DNA of 64,000 bases, taken from positions 209,913 to 273,912 of the forward strand of contig NZ_JACAIS010000002.1 of assembly GCF_030325625.1 (NCBI RefSeq). The letters run 5' to 3'. Origin of the DNA: Sphingobacterium sp. N143 (GTDB lineage Bacteria; Bacteroidota; Bacteroidia; Sphingobacteriales; Sphingobacteriaceae). The notes beneath the pieces were generated by a model that was not told the origin of the DNA, did not search any database, and saw only the letters and a list, made by a program, of their open reading frames with translations. The position numbers and the translations under genes were made by a program. Positions 1 through 9,755 of the stretch are shown here, one piece after another. Numbering within the stretch: position 1 is the stretch's first letter; every line of letters begins with the position of its first letter.

Positions 1-1898
1 CAGGCAAATTCACCTGCAGGTTTCCTTTATGCGTCGGAGCCACGGCGGGACTATTGACTTGTAGACGCAACACCGAATCCACCCCCGTTTCATCCGCATA
101 AGGTTGTTGATACCTAATTAGTTTACCGGCAAACCGACAATTTTTCAGATCGGTAAAGTGATACCTATTTTCCACAGGAATAGTTCCGTTGAAGTCAGCA
201 GGTAATTTCTTCAGCATAATATGCACAGGTGCATAGATTTCCCGAATGGCATAGAAACTTCCCTCTTTTTCGCGATGTGGCCCAAGAATTCCATCAGGGG
301 CATTTACGCGGTTGACATCAATCACATTGTTGAAATCTGTACGCACAATACCTTCATCTGCAAAATCCCAAATAAATCCGCCGGCACCTAATTTGGCATT
401 CCAGTGCAGCTCCCATATATCCGCTAATCCGGCCGCAGCCCCACCATCATCCTGGGCATGGAGAAATTCGGTTGGCATATAAATGTTAGGGCCTTCCAAA
501 ATCTTTTTCGTCGAATAAAAGTCTTCATAATGGTTACAGTCGATTCCATTGATCGCATTTCCCGGTCTATGATGTGCATGAATTACCGTTCTAGCCGAAA
601 GATCATATTTCTTGTATTCGTCTACAAGGTCTTTATTGTGTCCACCTTCATTGCCGTTGCTCCATAGTACAATGGAAGGATGGTTGGCATCTCGAATAAC
701 CATTTCTCGCACCAGCTTTTTACCCACAGCAGTACTATAGGCCTTTTGCCACCCGGCCAATTCATCCAAAACATATAAGCCCAATGAATCGCAATAAGCT
801 AAAAACGATCTATCTGGAGGATAATGCGAACAGCGCACCGCGTTCATATTCATTTCCTTGATCAGTTTAACATCATTCAGATCCAATTGCGCGTTGACCG
901 AACGTCCCGTTTCGGGCCACCATACATGACGATTGACACCTTTCATCTTTACTTTTACACCATTGACATAGACACCATCGCCCTGACGAACTTCGATCGT
1001 CCTGAAACCAAAACGATCCTGGTATTGATATTCCTTGTTCTTCCCGTTCCATAGGGTATAGGTGACCTGATATAAGTTTGGTGTTTCCGCTGTCCATAGC
1101 AAAGGTCTACTCACCTTCATTTCGATCAATTTCACGGAGTCCCTGGTTGTAATCGGAAACTTCTGCATCGCGATCAGATTACCCATCAGATCTTTGATCT
1201 CTACCGATAGATTATTGGCCTTAGACAAGCTCTCTAAATGCACATTGCTGCGAAAAGTTCCATCTGCTTTCGCATCGATAGCTGTCCAGCTGATATGCTC
1301 CCGTGGTGTCGCCTCGAGATATACGGGTCTATAAATCCCTCCTAAAATCCAATAATCCGCAAGACGCTCTGCATTGTTAACTGATTTATCGGAAGACATT
1401 TTCGATACAGTCGCTTCCAATATATTGGCCTTGTCAAAGGTGATCTTGTCGGTAACATCGTACTTAAACTGATAGAAAGCACCCTGGTGAATATCTCCGG
1501 CTAGCTTCCCGTTGATCTTGACTTCAGTGTCGGTCATCGAACCTTCAAAAACGAGGCTTATTTTTTTCCCCTTCCAGTTTTTTGGAACAGTAAATTGATG
1601 CCGATACAGACCTTTTTCATCATGAAAGATAAAATTCTTGCCATAGGTCACATAATCCCGACCATAGTTGTAAGCCCCAAATCCCTGTTGTTCCCAATGA
1701 CTGGGAACTGCGATCTTATCCCATTTTCCAGCTTTACGTCCCCCTGTCACCCAGAAGTCCCAATTGACTGTATGAACATTGTCCGTTCCCGAAAGATATT
1801 GTATTTCCTTCACCGTCTGCGCTGAGGCAAGATGGGCCCTGATCAGATATATCAAAGCAAAGAAAGCAATTCGAATTGTAAGCACAGGTTTATTCATT
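1..1898 (-). CDS. GH2 beta-galactosidase/beta-glucuronidase-like hydrolase, 3' partial, apparent frameshift in signal peptide
   Basis: Secreted exo-acting GH2 enzyme; the C-terminus lies beyond base 1. The translation shows the GH2 jelly-roll, immunoglobulin-like and TIM-barrel order, with the acid/base motif WSNGNEGG (Glu near residue 417) and a likely nucleophile Glu in MPTEFLH near residue 477. The ATG at 1896-1898 opens a good signal peptide (MNKPVLTIRIAFF), but the run of four A at 1859-1862 puts it one base out of frame with the rest, which would continue ALIYLIRAHLASAQ. Either there is a one-base insertion (mutation or sequencing error), or translation starts at an in-frame TTG (1870 or 1855). 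The frame is open from there to base 1. A terminator separates it from the GH43-like gene upstream, so it needs its own promoter. GH2 members are varied, so the substrate (galactose, glucuronate or arabinose) is not decided. Confidence 0.85.
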
Positions 1899-1910
1899 GT
1901 AATAACAAAC

Positions 1911-1952
1911 TCCTAAAATAAAAAGTTCAGGACACTAAAGTGTCCTGAACTT
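1911..1952 (-). terminator. Rho-independent terminator after the GH43-like gene
   Basis: A perfect 13-bp stem (1923-1935 pairs with 1940-1952) with a 4-nt loop is followed on the minus strand by a T-rich run (complement of 1911-1922). It lies 160 bp past the stop codon at 2116 and just ahead of the GH2 start, and should end the operon that begins with the acetylesterase. The stem contains the string agttcaggaca, which recurs in two other intergenic regions of the window. Confidence 0.75.
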
Positions 1953-2115
1953 ACCTGAATGATTTTCAGCACCAATAGCTATATGTGGACATAGGTAATG
2001 CCGGTAATCTTTCCTTATTAAAAAAATTGGAACGCGCTGTTTCATGCCAACCAAAGCGAAACTGTTTTTCTAAACAGACAACTCTACGATAACGTGTCAG
2101 GAACTATAGACCAGG

Positions 2116-3057
2116 TTATCGGTTTGCTTTCAATAGATTTGATAAAACCATTTGATTGACAGTGAAAGCTGTTCCATGACGGACTCCTTTCGGAAAAGTC
2201 ACTAGATCAGAAACATCTTCCCAGTTGATACCATCTTTGCTCCGTACGGCTCCATATTTATGATCACGATATTTATCGAAATATACATATGTATATTCCC
2301 CAACTTGTAGCGGAGCGGGACCTTCCGCCCAATAATCGCCTGTAATCGGCTTAGAAACAGTAGTCGGAAATCCTTGCGATAAACGCTTTGTTGTGGTGGT
2401 TCGAATATTTTTCTCAGGCGGATTGGAATTCTCATTTTTCAACACCATCATATATTCCGTATTGGCTTGCTGTATAATAGCCGCATCAATGACACTAAAT
2501 TGGTGATCAAAGAACAACTTGGTTTTTGAAAAAGCCTTAAAATTTTTGGTCGTAATGCCATACATACGGTGGTTTAAGCCTTTCTCACTGGCACTAGTCT
2601 GTACCTCTTTATGTCGACCAGGTATTGTCGTGGCCCAAATGATATAATATTCCTTCGTCGCTTTGTCGTAAAAAAGTTCTGGAGCCCATGCATTTTTTGC
2701 ATCGGGTTCATCTACCATGACTGGTATTGCTTTTTGTTCGGTCCAATGTATAAGATCTTTGGAAGATGAGTATCCGATAATTTTATCCCACCAACCTGTT
2801 GTCCATACAAGGTGGAACCTCCCGTCAGGTCCCTGGCAAATGCTGGGATCACGCATCAGTTTATCTTTTCCTACAGTTGGTGTTAAGAAGGGTTTTCCCT
2901 GATTCAATGGTTCCCATTTTAAACCATCCAAACTATATGCTAGATGCAATCCATCAGCACCATTACCTATAAAATAGGAGAAAAGATAGACCGGAGATTG
3001 TGCCCTGACAAATAGTGTTAATACTAGAAAAAAGAGAACAAAGATTTGCTTTTTCAT
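2116..3057 (-). CDS. GH43-like five-bladed propeller glycosidase (arabinosidase/xylosidase/galactosidase class)
   Basis: Predicted secreted exo-glycosidase of the GH43/GH117-like five-bladed beta-propeller fold. Signal peptide MKKQIFVLFFLVLTLFVRAQ. Candidate catalytic residues are Asp70 (MRDPS), Asp191 (VIDAA) and Glu245 (AEGPAP), the usual Asp/Asp/Glu trio, plus WAPE at 124-127. About 313 aa, so it is a bare propeller without accessory module. An upstream ATG at 3093 would add 12 residues and overlap the GH115 gene; the start at 3057 is preferred because the signal peptide begins there and leaves a 10-bp gap after the GH115 stop. It is the last gene of the run acetylesterase-GH51-GH115-GH43 and probably trims arabinose or galactose side chains. 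Family certain at fold level, subfamily unknown. Confidence 0.8.
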   Translation of the reverse strand: MKKQIFVLFFLVLTLFVRAQSPVYLFSYFIGNGADGLHLAYSLDGLKWEPLNQGKPFLTPTVGKDKLMRDPSICQGPDGRFHLVWTTGWWDKIIGYSSSKDLIHWTEQKAIPVMVDEPDAKNAWAPELFYDKATKEYYIIWATTIPGRHKEVQTSASEKGLNHRMYGITTKNFKAFSKTKLFFDHQFSVIDAAIIQQANTEYMMVLKNENSNPPEKNIRTTTTKRLSQGFPTTVSKPITGDYWAEGPAPLQVGEYTYVYFDKYRDHKYGAVRSKDGINWEDVSDLVTFPKGVRHGTAFTVNQMVLSNLLKANR

Positions 3058-3067
3058 TGTTGTATAA

Positions 3068-5479
3068 TTAATAATAGACATTAACTTCATCAACCACTAC
3101 CCCATCGTCCAGTGCTTTGATGCGCAATATTTCTTGCTGCACTGAAGCCACTTTAAATTTAATCGTTCGAATAGCTTGATTCCGCAAGACATTCTCTTTC
3201 CATTCTTCACTCCGTCCTATAGTCTTATATGAAATAGCGGGCGAATGCTGTGGTCCCAGGGAAACCTCAAAACGCAAATCATCTGAGGAGACCGGGTGGG
3301 TAGGCAGCAAGTGGACAACAATGGTCACAGAGTCGCCCTTTAATCCTTTCAGTCGATAGCTGGCTTCTACGCCCAATGGAATAGCTGCTGCCTGCCCTTG
3401 ATAACCTAAACCCTCATATGCTATTGAACCTTTTAAATCTTTACCAGGAATTCTTTGGCCAGGCTCAGCATTGTTGGCCATCGGAACCGCTGCTTTTTCT
3501 TCTACAACCGTATCGAAAACAGCCAGGTTTCTTGGTTTAAAATCCATCATATCCTTCCACTTTCCTTTGTTCATGGCATTGTATTGCGCAGTTAAGGTAA
3601 CGATTTGATCATATGCAGCATGGCTTTTTTGCCATTTAGCTTTGCCATGCCGTGCCAACTGTGCATAAAGGTGTTTCTCGTTCATCTTGGCCGCTGCGAC
3701 CACAGGGTACAGGACTAATTCAAAATAGGCGTCCTTTCGATCTGGTGGAACAGCTGCATCAATTGCTGTAACAGCATCTTGAATATGTTTATACTGTACC
3801 AATCGCTGCTGAATCTGCTGTTCGGACCAAGGCAGGTCTTTAACAATTTTATAGGCTGGGTCTTTCTCTTCGGTACGTGTATTACCCATAAACTCCGGTT
3901 TTCGGATATGGGCCAACCGATAGTGTTCCTGCATAATCGGTCCTATTTTTTTTGCCAGCCTACTTCCAAATTCCCGACGCAAGAAATGATTCATATGCTG
4001 GTTGACACCTATTTTTTGTACCTGATCCATATTCCAGGCCATGTCCATCACTAATTCAATCTGGTATTCGGCAGGCTTAATATCCCCGACATTGACAATC
4101 CACATTTTCCGCACATCATGCTGATAGGCTGTACTCAACTGTTGATAAATCAATGCCGGGCTCATTGTCGACAGCCAAAGATAATCATGGGGCCTACCCC
4201 AGTAAGACACATGATAATACAATCCATTGCCGCCCGCTCTGTTTCTTTCTTTCTGATCTGGGAAGTGGGTGATATAGCCATAATTATCGTCACACCACAT
4301 CAATGTTGTATAATCAGGAATAGCTATACCGGCACGATACACGTCCAATACCTCTTTATAGGGTATAACGACTTGGGGAATCTGCGCTGGATCAGCATTG
4401 ACATATTTTTTCAACAGATCCGTTTGATCTTTAATTACTTCATTGAACGCATCTTTATAAGCTGCTGTTGTGTTGACACCCTCCATTGCTCCATCATGTT
4501 TACCGCGCATACCAAGTGTAAATATGTTATGGGACTGACCGAGTGTTTTCAGTCGATCGGACCAATAGTCAACAATTTCATTTTTATTTGTCAAATAGTT
4601 ATAGGCCCCCTTGCCTACGATATCCCATTCCGTCGCACTATTTCTAGCGAGGGGCTCACAATGAGATGAACCGATATATATTCCATATTTTTCGGCCATT
4701 TCCCGATTTCCTTGAACAAAATAGAAAGGGACAGTTACTTCATGCATTGCTGGCCAGATTGAATTAGCCCGAAGCCGTAATAACAATTCAAAAATACGGG
4801 CATAAGTCTTCGGCCCGATCGTAGCCATTTTTTTTGTTTTCGATGGATCAATTCCTGCATCCAACTTAGCTTCGGGTTCATAAGTTTTGCTGCTCCAAGG
4901 TGTCAATCCCCAGTCCTCGTCATTTAAAAAAATACCCCGGAATTGCACTTTAGGAAATTGCTTATCTTCGAAATCAGCTGGAAGAGAAACAGTTGATCTT
5001 TTACGCGGAACTACATCAGCCCACCAACTCCATGGAGAAACACCTAATTTTCTGGAAATTTCCATCACACCATACGCCGTCCCTCTGGCATCAGACCCAA
5101 CAATCAACAGTGTAGGTACTTTTTCCAGTTGAATCACTTTCAAATAATATGCCTCCCATTTATCGCTTATATCAGCAAGAGAAATATGATGATCTTTTAT
5201 CAATTTGCCAATAACGGGATCGTTTAATTCCCCGATAATAATCGTCCCAGGGTCAGCATGGCCGATTCGTCTAAAAGCAGATTGGCCCACCTGCTTTGCA
5301 TCTGTAGCCAACAGTGCCAGTGCAGTTTCAACCACGGTATTACTGCCTCCATAATAGATATTCGCAGCCCGATCATTTTTGATCAGATTGAACCCTGAAC
5401 CGGCAAACAAGGGCACAATTGCCAAACAGAGATGAATAAAAACTAAAATAGACTTTTTCTGCAAAGCTGAATATATCAT
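3068..5479 (-). CDS. GH115 alpha-glucuronidase
   Basis: Predicted GH115 enzyme that removes alpha-1,2-linked (4-O-methyl-)glucuronic acid from xylan- or arabinogalactan-type chains. 803 aa with a signal peptide ending near LFAG. Visible family blocks are the N-terminal GTAYGVMEISRKLGVSPW segment (about 130-150), FRGIFLNDEDWGLTPW (about 180-195), LRLRANSIWPAMHE (about 240) and WCDDNYGYI near 400, all typical of the large GH115 barrel, then a C-terminal beta domain. It starts 15 bp after the GH51 stop and is followed 10 bp later by the GH43-like gene, so the three are co-transcribed. Family confident; the polymer is inferred from the neighbours. Confidence 0.9.
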   Translation of the reverse strand: MIYSALQKKSILVFIHLCLAIVPLFAGSGFNLIKNDRAANIYYGGSNTVVETALALLATDAKQVGQSAFRRIGHADPGTIIIGELNDPVIGKLIKDHHISLADISDKWEAYYLKVIQLEKVPTLLIVGSDARGTAYGVMEISRKLGVSPWSWWADVVPRKRSTVSLPADFEDKQFPKVQFRGIFLNDEDWGLTPWSSKTYEPEAKLDAGIDPSKTKKMATIGPKTYARIFELLLRLRANSIWPAMHEVTVPFYFVQGNREMAEKYGIYIGSSHCEPLARNSATEWDIVGKGAYNYLTNKNEIVDYWSDRLKTLGQSHNIFTLGMRGKHDGAMEGVNTTAAYKDAFNEVIKDQTDLLKKYVNADPAQIPQVVIPYKEVLDVYRAGIAIPDYTTLMWCDDNYGYITHFPDQKERNRAGGNGLYYHVSYWGRPHDYLWLSTMSPALIYQQLSTAYQHDVRKMWIVNVGDIKPAEYQIELVMDMAWNMDQVQKIGVNQHMNHFLRREFGSRLAKKIGPIMQEHYRLAHIRKPEFMGNTRTEEKDPAYKIVKDLPWSEQQIQQRLVQYKHIQDAVTAIDAAVPPDRKDAYFELVLYPVVAAAKMNEKHLYAQLARHGKAKWQKSHAAYDQIVTLTAQYNAMNKGKWKDMMDFKPRNLAVFDTVVEEKAAVPMANNAEPGQRIPGKDLKGSIAYEGLGYQGQAAAIPLGVEASYRLKGLKGDSVTIVVHLLPTHPVSSDDLRFEVSLGPQHSPAISYKTIGRSEEWKENVLRNQAIRTIKFKVASVQQEILRIKALDDGVVVDEVNVYY

Positions 5480-5494
5480 ATGATTTGAATGAGG

Positions 5495-8023
5495 CTATTT
5501 CGCACCCGATTGAATCCGGATGATGGTCAACGAATAAGGCGGCAATTGTTGGTTTTTAAGCTTTTCAACTGCCATGGTCTTTTCTTCGGGTTTTGCCGTT
5601 TGACTTTCCAATTTTCCTGTCAACTGAGAAACAATAGCCTTATCAGCTTTCAAATGGAGTTGATCCAATTCCAGTTGTATGTTGACCGCAACTGGCAAAA
5701 TATTGACCAGTTTTACAATGAGCGACTGATCTTTCGGATCTTTAACAATAGAAAATGCCACACGCTTCTGTACCTCAACAGCAGTATTAGAATAGCTTGC
5801 TTCTACCGGAATATATTCCGTTCCGTTATTTCGCCCAAATAATTGCTGTACGTAATAGGATGGTGTTAAATTCACATCGGTATTGGAGAAATAAATAAGA
5901 TCAGGACGCCATTGGGTGTAACCATCTTTAGCCAACAGGGGTGCATAAGAGGCCATCTTAACGACGTCACCATTTCTTTCCAATGCCGTGAGATAGGCCG
6001 CTTCAGCCAATGCAACTTCCAAGGTACTCGCCCGCCCATGAATATGGGCAGCATATTCGCCCAAATAAACCTGAGATTTGCTTCGATCATATTTATCATA
6101 GAAGTCTTGATTATGAATAAACCAGCCCGGTGTCTGATAATAGTGTTCGTCCATAATGGGAACGCTTAATTTATCCGCGATTTTCCAACCTTCTACATAG
6201 TCGGTTCCTTCAAAAAAAGGCCCTGCTGTACCAATAACCTGTATTTCGGGATATTTTGTCCGAATAGCCTTGTAAATCATGGTAAAACGCTCCTCGAAGA
6301 CATTTGATATTAAATCTTCGTTACCAACACCAATGTATTTTAGGTGAAATGGTTCAGGGTGCCCCGCGGCAGCACGTACCTTTCCCCAGGTACTATTTTT
6401 ATCACCATTGGCCCATTCAATCAAATTAAGAACTTCCTGGATATAGTCATCCATATCTTCCATGGGGATACCACACTGTTGTCCGCCCAATGGATGACCG
6501 TGAGCGCCTGAATTTTGGCAGGGTACTCCAGCTGCTACTACTGGAACAGCATAGGCATCAATATCTTCACAAAATTGAAAATACTCGTAATACCCCAGGC
6601 CCACGGTTTGATGATATCCCCACATATTGCGTTGCGGCACACGACTTTCTAATGGTCCTACAGTATTGGACCAATGGTAGATATTTTCAATACCATCCCC
6701 ATGCGCTAAGCAGCCCCCGGGGAAACGGACAAAACGCGGATTTAAGGCCGCAATAGCCTCGGCTAAATCCTTTCGTAATCCATTCTTACGACCTTTAAAT
6801 GTATGCTGAGGAAATAAAGAAATCAAGTCCAAATCCAATTGTTGTCGATCAGTAAATACAATTTCCAATATGGCATCCTTACAGGTCGCATTGGATGTCA
6901 ATACCAATTGATATTTTTTCCAGTTTTTACTGTCAATAGTTAAGGATTTCTCAGCGAGAACCTTTCCTTCTCTCGTACTCATCCGGATCTTTAGTTTACG
7001 TGCATTACCAGCGGTCCCTCTTCCGAAAAATGAAAGATCATAGCGTTCGTTCTTATTCAAGGCAATCCCATCATAGCCCATATTTCTGAGTATACCTTCG
7101 CCTTGCAGCCTGGCATAATGTTTATTATTGGGATGAATGGGATTTATACTGTCAATATGAAATTGTCCCGAGCCATCCATACGCCAAGCAGTTTTCGCGT
7201 TCCAATTTTTATCACGGCCTTGTTTATCACTCAATTTATATTCAAAGTCTCTATTTTGAATCAATTCTGCATAAAGACCTCCGTCTGCGGCATAATTAAT
7301 ATCTTCAAAAAACACACCCACCAACATATCACTGATGGACTTGGTTTGCCCGACCTTCGGCGTCAATTTGACATCCAATGGCTTTAGTCCAGGGAAGTGG
7401 GCATCATCGTCAATGCTTCGTTCAGACCATTGTTTTTGCTTAAGCAGAGCGAGATCATAATGCTTGATTAATTCTTTAACTACAGGCCATGAAACTTTCA
7501 ACTTGGTTCCACACAAACTTTCGCCATTAATGGAGATATTCTCACGAGCCAACAAACTGTTTTTCACAAAAGACAGTGTTGATTTATCCAAATCATTTAA
7601 TCTAACATAATAATCCTGCCTGCCCCAATTGAAAAAATCAGTTGTAAAGGTATATGCATAAGCTCCATTACTTTCAGGGCCTAGTTGCCATGCACAGGAC
7701 CAACCACCTCCATTTCGAGGGAATAACACAGGATTTATCATCCGTTTTTCTGATCCCCAGCGTCCATAATCTGATTTTACAAAGGCAAGATCCTCTCCAA
7801 TGGAGTTCCATTGCTTACCGTCCAGACTCCAGGCATATAACAGTCCTTCTCTGCCAGCGTTCTTTTCTTTTGCATAAGCAAAGAAATAGACCGAATCCGG
7901 CTCAGAAGTCCTGCTGCTATGGGCATATGCGGACGTACTGAAAACCCAAAATAGACAAAAAAAGCAGATCGCTTTTGTCAGAAAAAAATAGTAGGCTCTA
8001 AATTTGAAAATAGCGCGTTCCAT
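5495..8023 (-). CDS. GH51 alpha-L-arabinofuranosidase with an N-terminal propeller-like extension
   Basis: Retaining arabinofuranosidase that releases terminal alpha-L-arabinofuranose. The 842-aa protein has a hydrophobic signal segment (about 12-34), an extension of about 160 residues, then a complete GH51 unit from about 215 to the end: carbohydrate-binding-like insert, TIM barrel and C-terminal beta domain. The acid/base is Glu569 in GVGNEDL and the nucleophile Glu656 in YLGEYAAH. The extension (VYFFAYAK...YAWSLDGKQW...KRMINP) resembles the first blades of the GH43-like protein two genes downstream, but Asn replaces the Asp of its MRDP motif, so it is unlikely to be catalytic and may bind carbohydrate. 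The 96-bp AT-rich gap upstream holds a possible promoter. Confidence 0.9.
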   Translation of the reverse strand: MERAIFKFRAYYFFLTKAICFFCLFWVFSTSAYAHSSRTSEPDSVYFFAYAKEKNAGREGLLYAWSLDGKQWNSIGEDLAFVKSDYGRWGSEKRMINPVLFPRNGGGWSCAWQLGPESNGAYAYTFTTDFFNWGRQDYYVRLNDLDKSTLSFVKNSLLARENISINGESLCGTKLKVSWPVVKELIKHYDLALLKQKQWSERSIDDDAHFPGLKPLDVKLTPKVGQTKSISDMLVGVFFEDINYAADGGLYAELIQNRDFEYKLSDKQGRDKNWNAKTAWRMDGSGQFHIDSINPIHPNNKHYARLQGEGILRNMGYDGIALNKNERYDLSFFGRGTAGNARKLKIRMSTREGKVLAEKSLTIDSKNWKKYQLVLTSNATCKDAILEIVFTDRQQLDLDLISLFPQHTFKGRKNGLRKDLAEAIAALNPRFVRFPGGCLAHGDGIENIYHWSNTVGPLESRVPQRNMWGYHQTVGLGYYEYFQFCEDIDAYAVPVVAAGVPCQNSGAHGHPLGGQQCGIPMEDMDDYIQEVLNLIEWANGDKNSTWGKVRAAAGHPEPFHLKYIGVGNEDLISNVFEERFTMIYKAIRTKYPEIQVIGTAGPFFEGTDYVEGWKIADKLSVPIMDEHYYQTPGWFIHNQDFYDKYDRSKSQVYLGEYAAHIHGRASTLEVALAEAAYLTALERNGDVVKMASYAPLLAKDGYTQWRPDLIYFSNTDVNLTPSYYVQQLFGRNNGTEYIPVEASYSNTAVEVQKRVAFSIVKDPKDQSLIVKLVNILPVAVNIQLELDQLHLKADKAIVSQLTGKLESQTAKPEEKTMAVEKLKNQQLPPYSLTIIRIQSGAK

Positions 8024-8049
8024 TGGTTATAATTAATCAGAAATATTTA

Positions 8050-8081
8050 TAAATGTAAAAATCACAATTATAAAATACAAA
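8050..8081 (-). promoter_or_regulatory. Candidate Bacteroidota-type promoter for GH51-GH115-GH43
   Basis: On the minus strand a TTTG box (complement of 8078-8081) is followed after 21 nt by TACATTTA (complement of 8050-8057). This fits the Bacteroidota -33 TTTG / -7 TAnnTTTG pattern except for the last base. It lies about 27 bp upstream of the GH51 start, in an AT-rich gap after the acetylesterase. The match is short and AT-rich sequence produces such hits by chance. Confidence 0.3.
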
Positions 8082-8119
8082 CATTTATTATATTATTAGA
8101 ACATGATATCAATACAAAA

Positions 8120-9427
8120 CTAATTGCCATCTGGTTTTATCACACTATTAATCAAACTCGGAGGCCAATACCAAGTCTTAAAGTCATTTGGGTGATGCGG
8201 ATTAAAACCTTGAAAATCTACGATGTGCTTAGCTAAGCTCAGCTGATTTTCTTCAATCCCCACCAACACCATCTTTGCAATCTCATATGCCCCATAGGGA
8301 TTAAAGTGTGTATTATCAGCTAGTGCATTTTCCTGATTTGGGAAAGTATGAGCTGGATAGTGAACAAATGCTCGTTTGGATCCTTCAACGCCCAATGCTT
8401 CATAAAATATACTGGTTTTCTTATTAAGGTCGATCAAAGGGACTTGAAGTTCTCTGGCGACCTTACGAGCTGCAGCTGGAAAGTCACCTAACGTTTGTCG
8501 CAAGTGTCCCTGTTCATCAAATGAGCGTCGTGCTGTCGAAGTTAGTATAACTGGAATACCACCTTTCGCACGAAATTCACGAACAAAATAACGCAATCGT
8601 TCACTGTATCCTTTATACGCACCCGCATTTTCTCCTTTTTCCTTTTGATCATTGTGCCCAAATTCGATCAATAAATAATCACCAGGCTTGGCAATAGAAA
8701 GAATTTTTGCCAACCTTCTTGAAGATAAAAACGAACTTAATGCCAATCCAGATTCAGCGTGATTAGCAATGGCAACACCTGTATCAAAAAAGCGGGGAAT
8801 CATTTGTCCCCAAGACGCCCAAGGTTCATCTTCCTGATTTACCACAGTAGAGTTACCTGCCAAAAATATGGTAGGAATAGAATTGATCGATTCAATACGA
8901 AGGTTTGATATACAATTTGTTTGTTGAAACTCTAAAGTCAATTTATCATCCCAGTCCAATTTTTGCTGCTCACGCGGCTTCTTCAATCCAACGATGCCAT
9001 CAGAACCGATCTTGGGGTCTTTAATATGCACAATAAAGCTTTTCTCTAACGATTGTTTAGGTAACACCTGTTGATTTTCAATGTGTAATCGCCTGGATTC
9101 AGACCGTACTGTACTATGATAGGGTTTATCGCTGATGCCATGATAGGTAATCGTAATTTTATAATTTCCTTCAGGAACTTTGACCGAGAAGTAGAATGGT
9201 TTATCGCTAAAAAGACTGTTATTCTTTAGATCAATCCTGACATTTTGTTCCGTTGAAAAATCAAATCCATACCCCATCGCATCCGTATAAGATTGGATTT
9301 GCTTGAGAGAAATTACAGCCTGATCTTTTCTAGCGTCACCAAAGCTAAATTCCTTAACAATCTGTTTAGCAAACAAAACATGACAGCACAGCATAAAAAA
9401 TACAATCGTTAAGACTAATCTCTTCAT
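8120..9427 (-). CDS. Rhamnogalacturonan acetylesterase-like SGNH hydrolase (CE12-type)
   Basis: Predicted secreted deacetylase of rhamnogalacturonan. 435 aa: signal peptide to about residue 20 (LFAKQ), an N-terminal beta-sandwich of about 150 residues of the type often found ahead of bacterial CE12 enzymes, and an SGNH domain from about 183. Block I is FLAGNSTVV with Ser193, block II Gly227 in AESG, block III Asn259 in FGHNDQ, block V Asp371/His374 in DNTHFNPYG, so all catalytic residues are present. First gene of the run 9.4-2.1 kb, with a repeat-bearing intergenic region upstream. Removing acetyl groups from the rhamnogalacturonan backbone would open it for the rhamnosidases and GH28 encoded elsewhere in the window. 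Confidence 0.88.
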   Translation of the reverse strand: MKRLVLTIVFFMLCCHVLFAKQIVKEFSFGDARKDQAVISLKQIQSYTDAMGYGFDFSTEQNVRIDLKNNSLFSDKPFYFSVKVPEGNYKITITYHGISDKPYHSTVRSESRRLHIENQQVLPKQSLEKSFIVHIKDPKIGSDGIVGLKKPREQQKLDWDDKLTLEFQQTNCISNLRIESINSIPTIFLAGNSTVVNQEDEPWASWGQMIPRFFDTGVAIANHAESGLALSSFLSSRRLAKILSIAKPGDYLLIEFGHNDQKEKGENAGAYKGYSERLRYFVREFRAKGGIPVILTSTARRSFDEQGHLRQTLGDFPAAARKVARELQVPLIDLNKKTSIFYEALGVEGSKRAFVHYPAHTFPNQENALADNTHFNPYGAYEIAKMVLVGIEENQLSLAKHIVDFQGFNPHHPNDFKTWYWPPSLINSVIKPDGN

Positions 9428-9577
9428 CTTTAAATTTTATAAATTTATAAAAAGTCGATTTTTGGCATAAAATCAGAGGTATTCAGCATTCTGAAGACCT
9501 ATTTAGTGTAAACTCTAAACGATCAGTAGCGTATGGTCCGCCATTACGGGGCAAGACCAGGTCTCCGATAAGGCTAT

Positions 9578-9713
9578 CCATGGCAACAGTTCAGGACAGC
9601 TGAACCATTATAAATTAACAACTTTACACATCATATAATAATTGGTATAATTATTCAATAATTTTAGGTTTTCAATAAAAGGTTTCCTTACTCCCGTTTG
9701 GAAACCTTTTATT
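9578..9713. repeat. Intergenic cassette, copy 1 (paired with 10983-11113)
   Basis: This part of the 328-bp gap 9428-9755 resembles 10983-11113 in order and sequence. Both have ccat(gg)caacagttcaggacag (9578-9599 here), then an AT-rich block with catcatataataatt at 9629-9643, then attttaggttt and a strong hairpin. The rest of the gap (9428-9577) shows no gene; it should hold the acetylesterase promoter, but no clear consensus was found. Confidence 0.65.
9674..9713 (-). terminator. Terminator hairpin after the lone propeller gene
   Basis: A perfect 14-bp stem, 9674-9687 with 9700-9713, around a 12-nt loop, 43 bp downstream of the stop codon at 9756. The stem ends are A/T runs, so it could work in either direction. 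The loop shares the string ctccc(c)gttt with the hairpin at 11075-11113. Confidence 0.7.
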
Positions 9714-9755
9714 TTTCAGTTAGGAATACTTGAGTACAGACTACCTATCGATATA

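Noticed and set aside
4118..4669. 183-aa plus-strand open frame
   Set aside because: Shadow of the GH115 gene; no start context and atypical composition.
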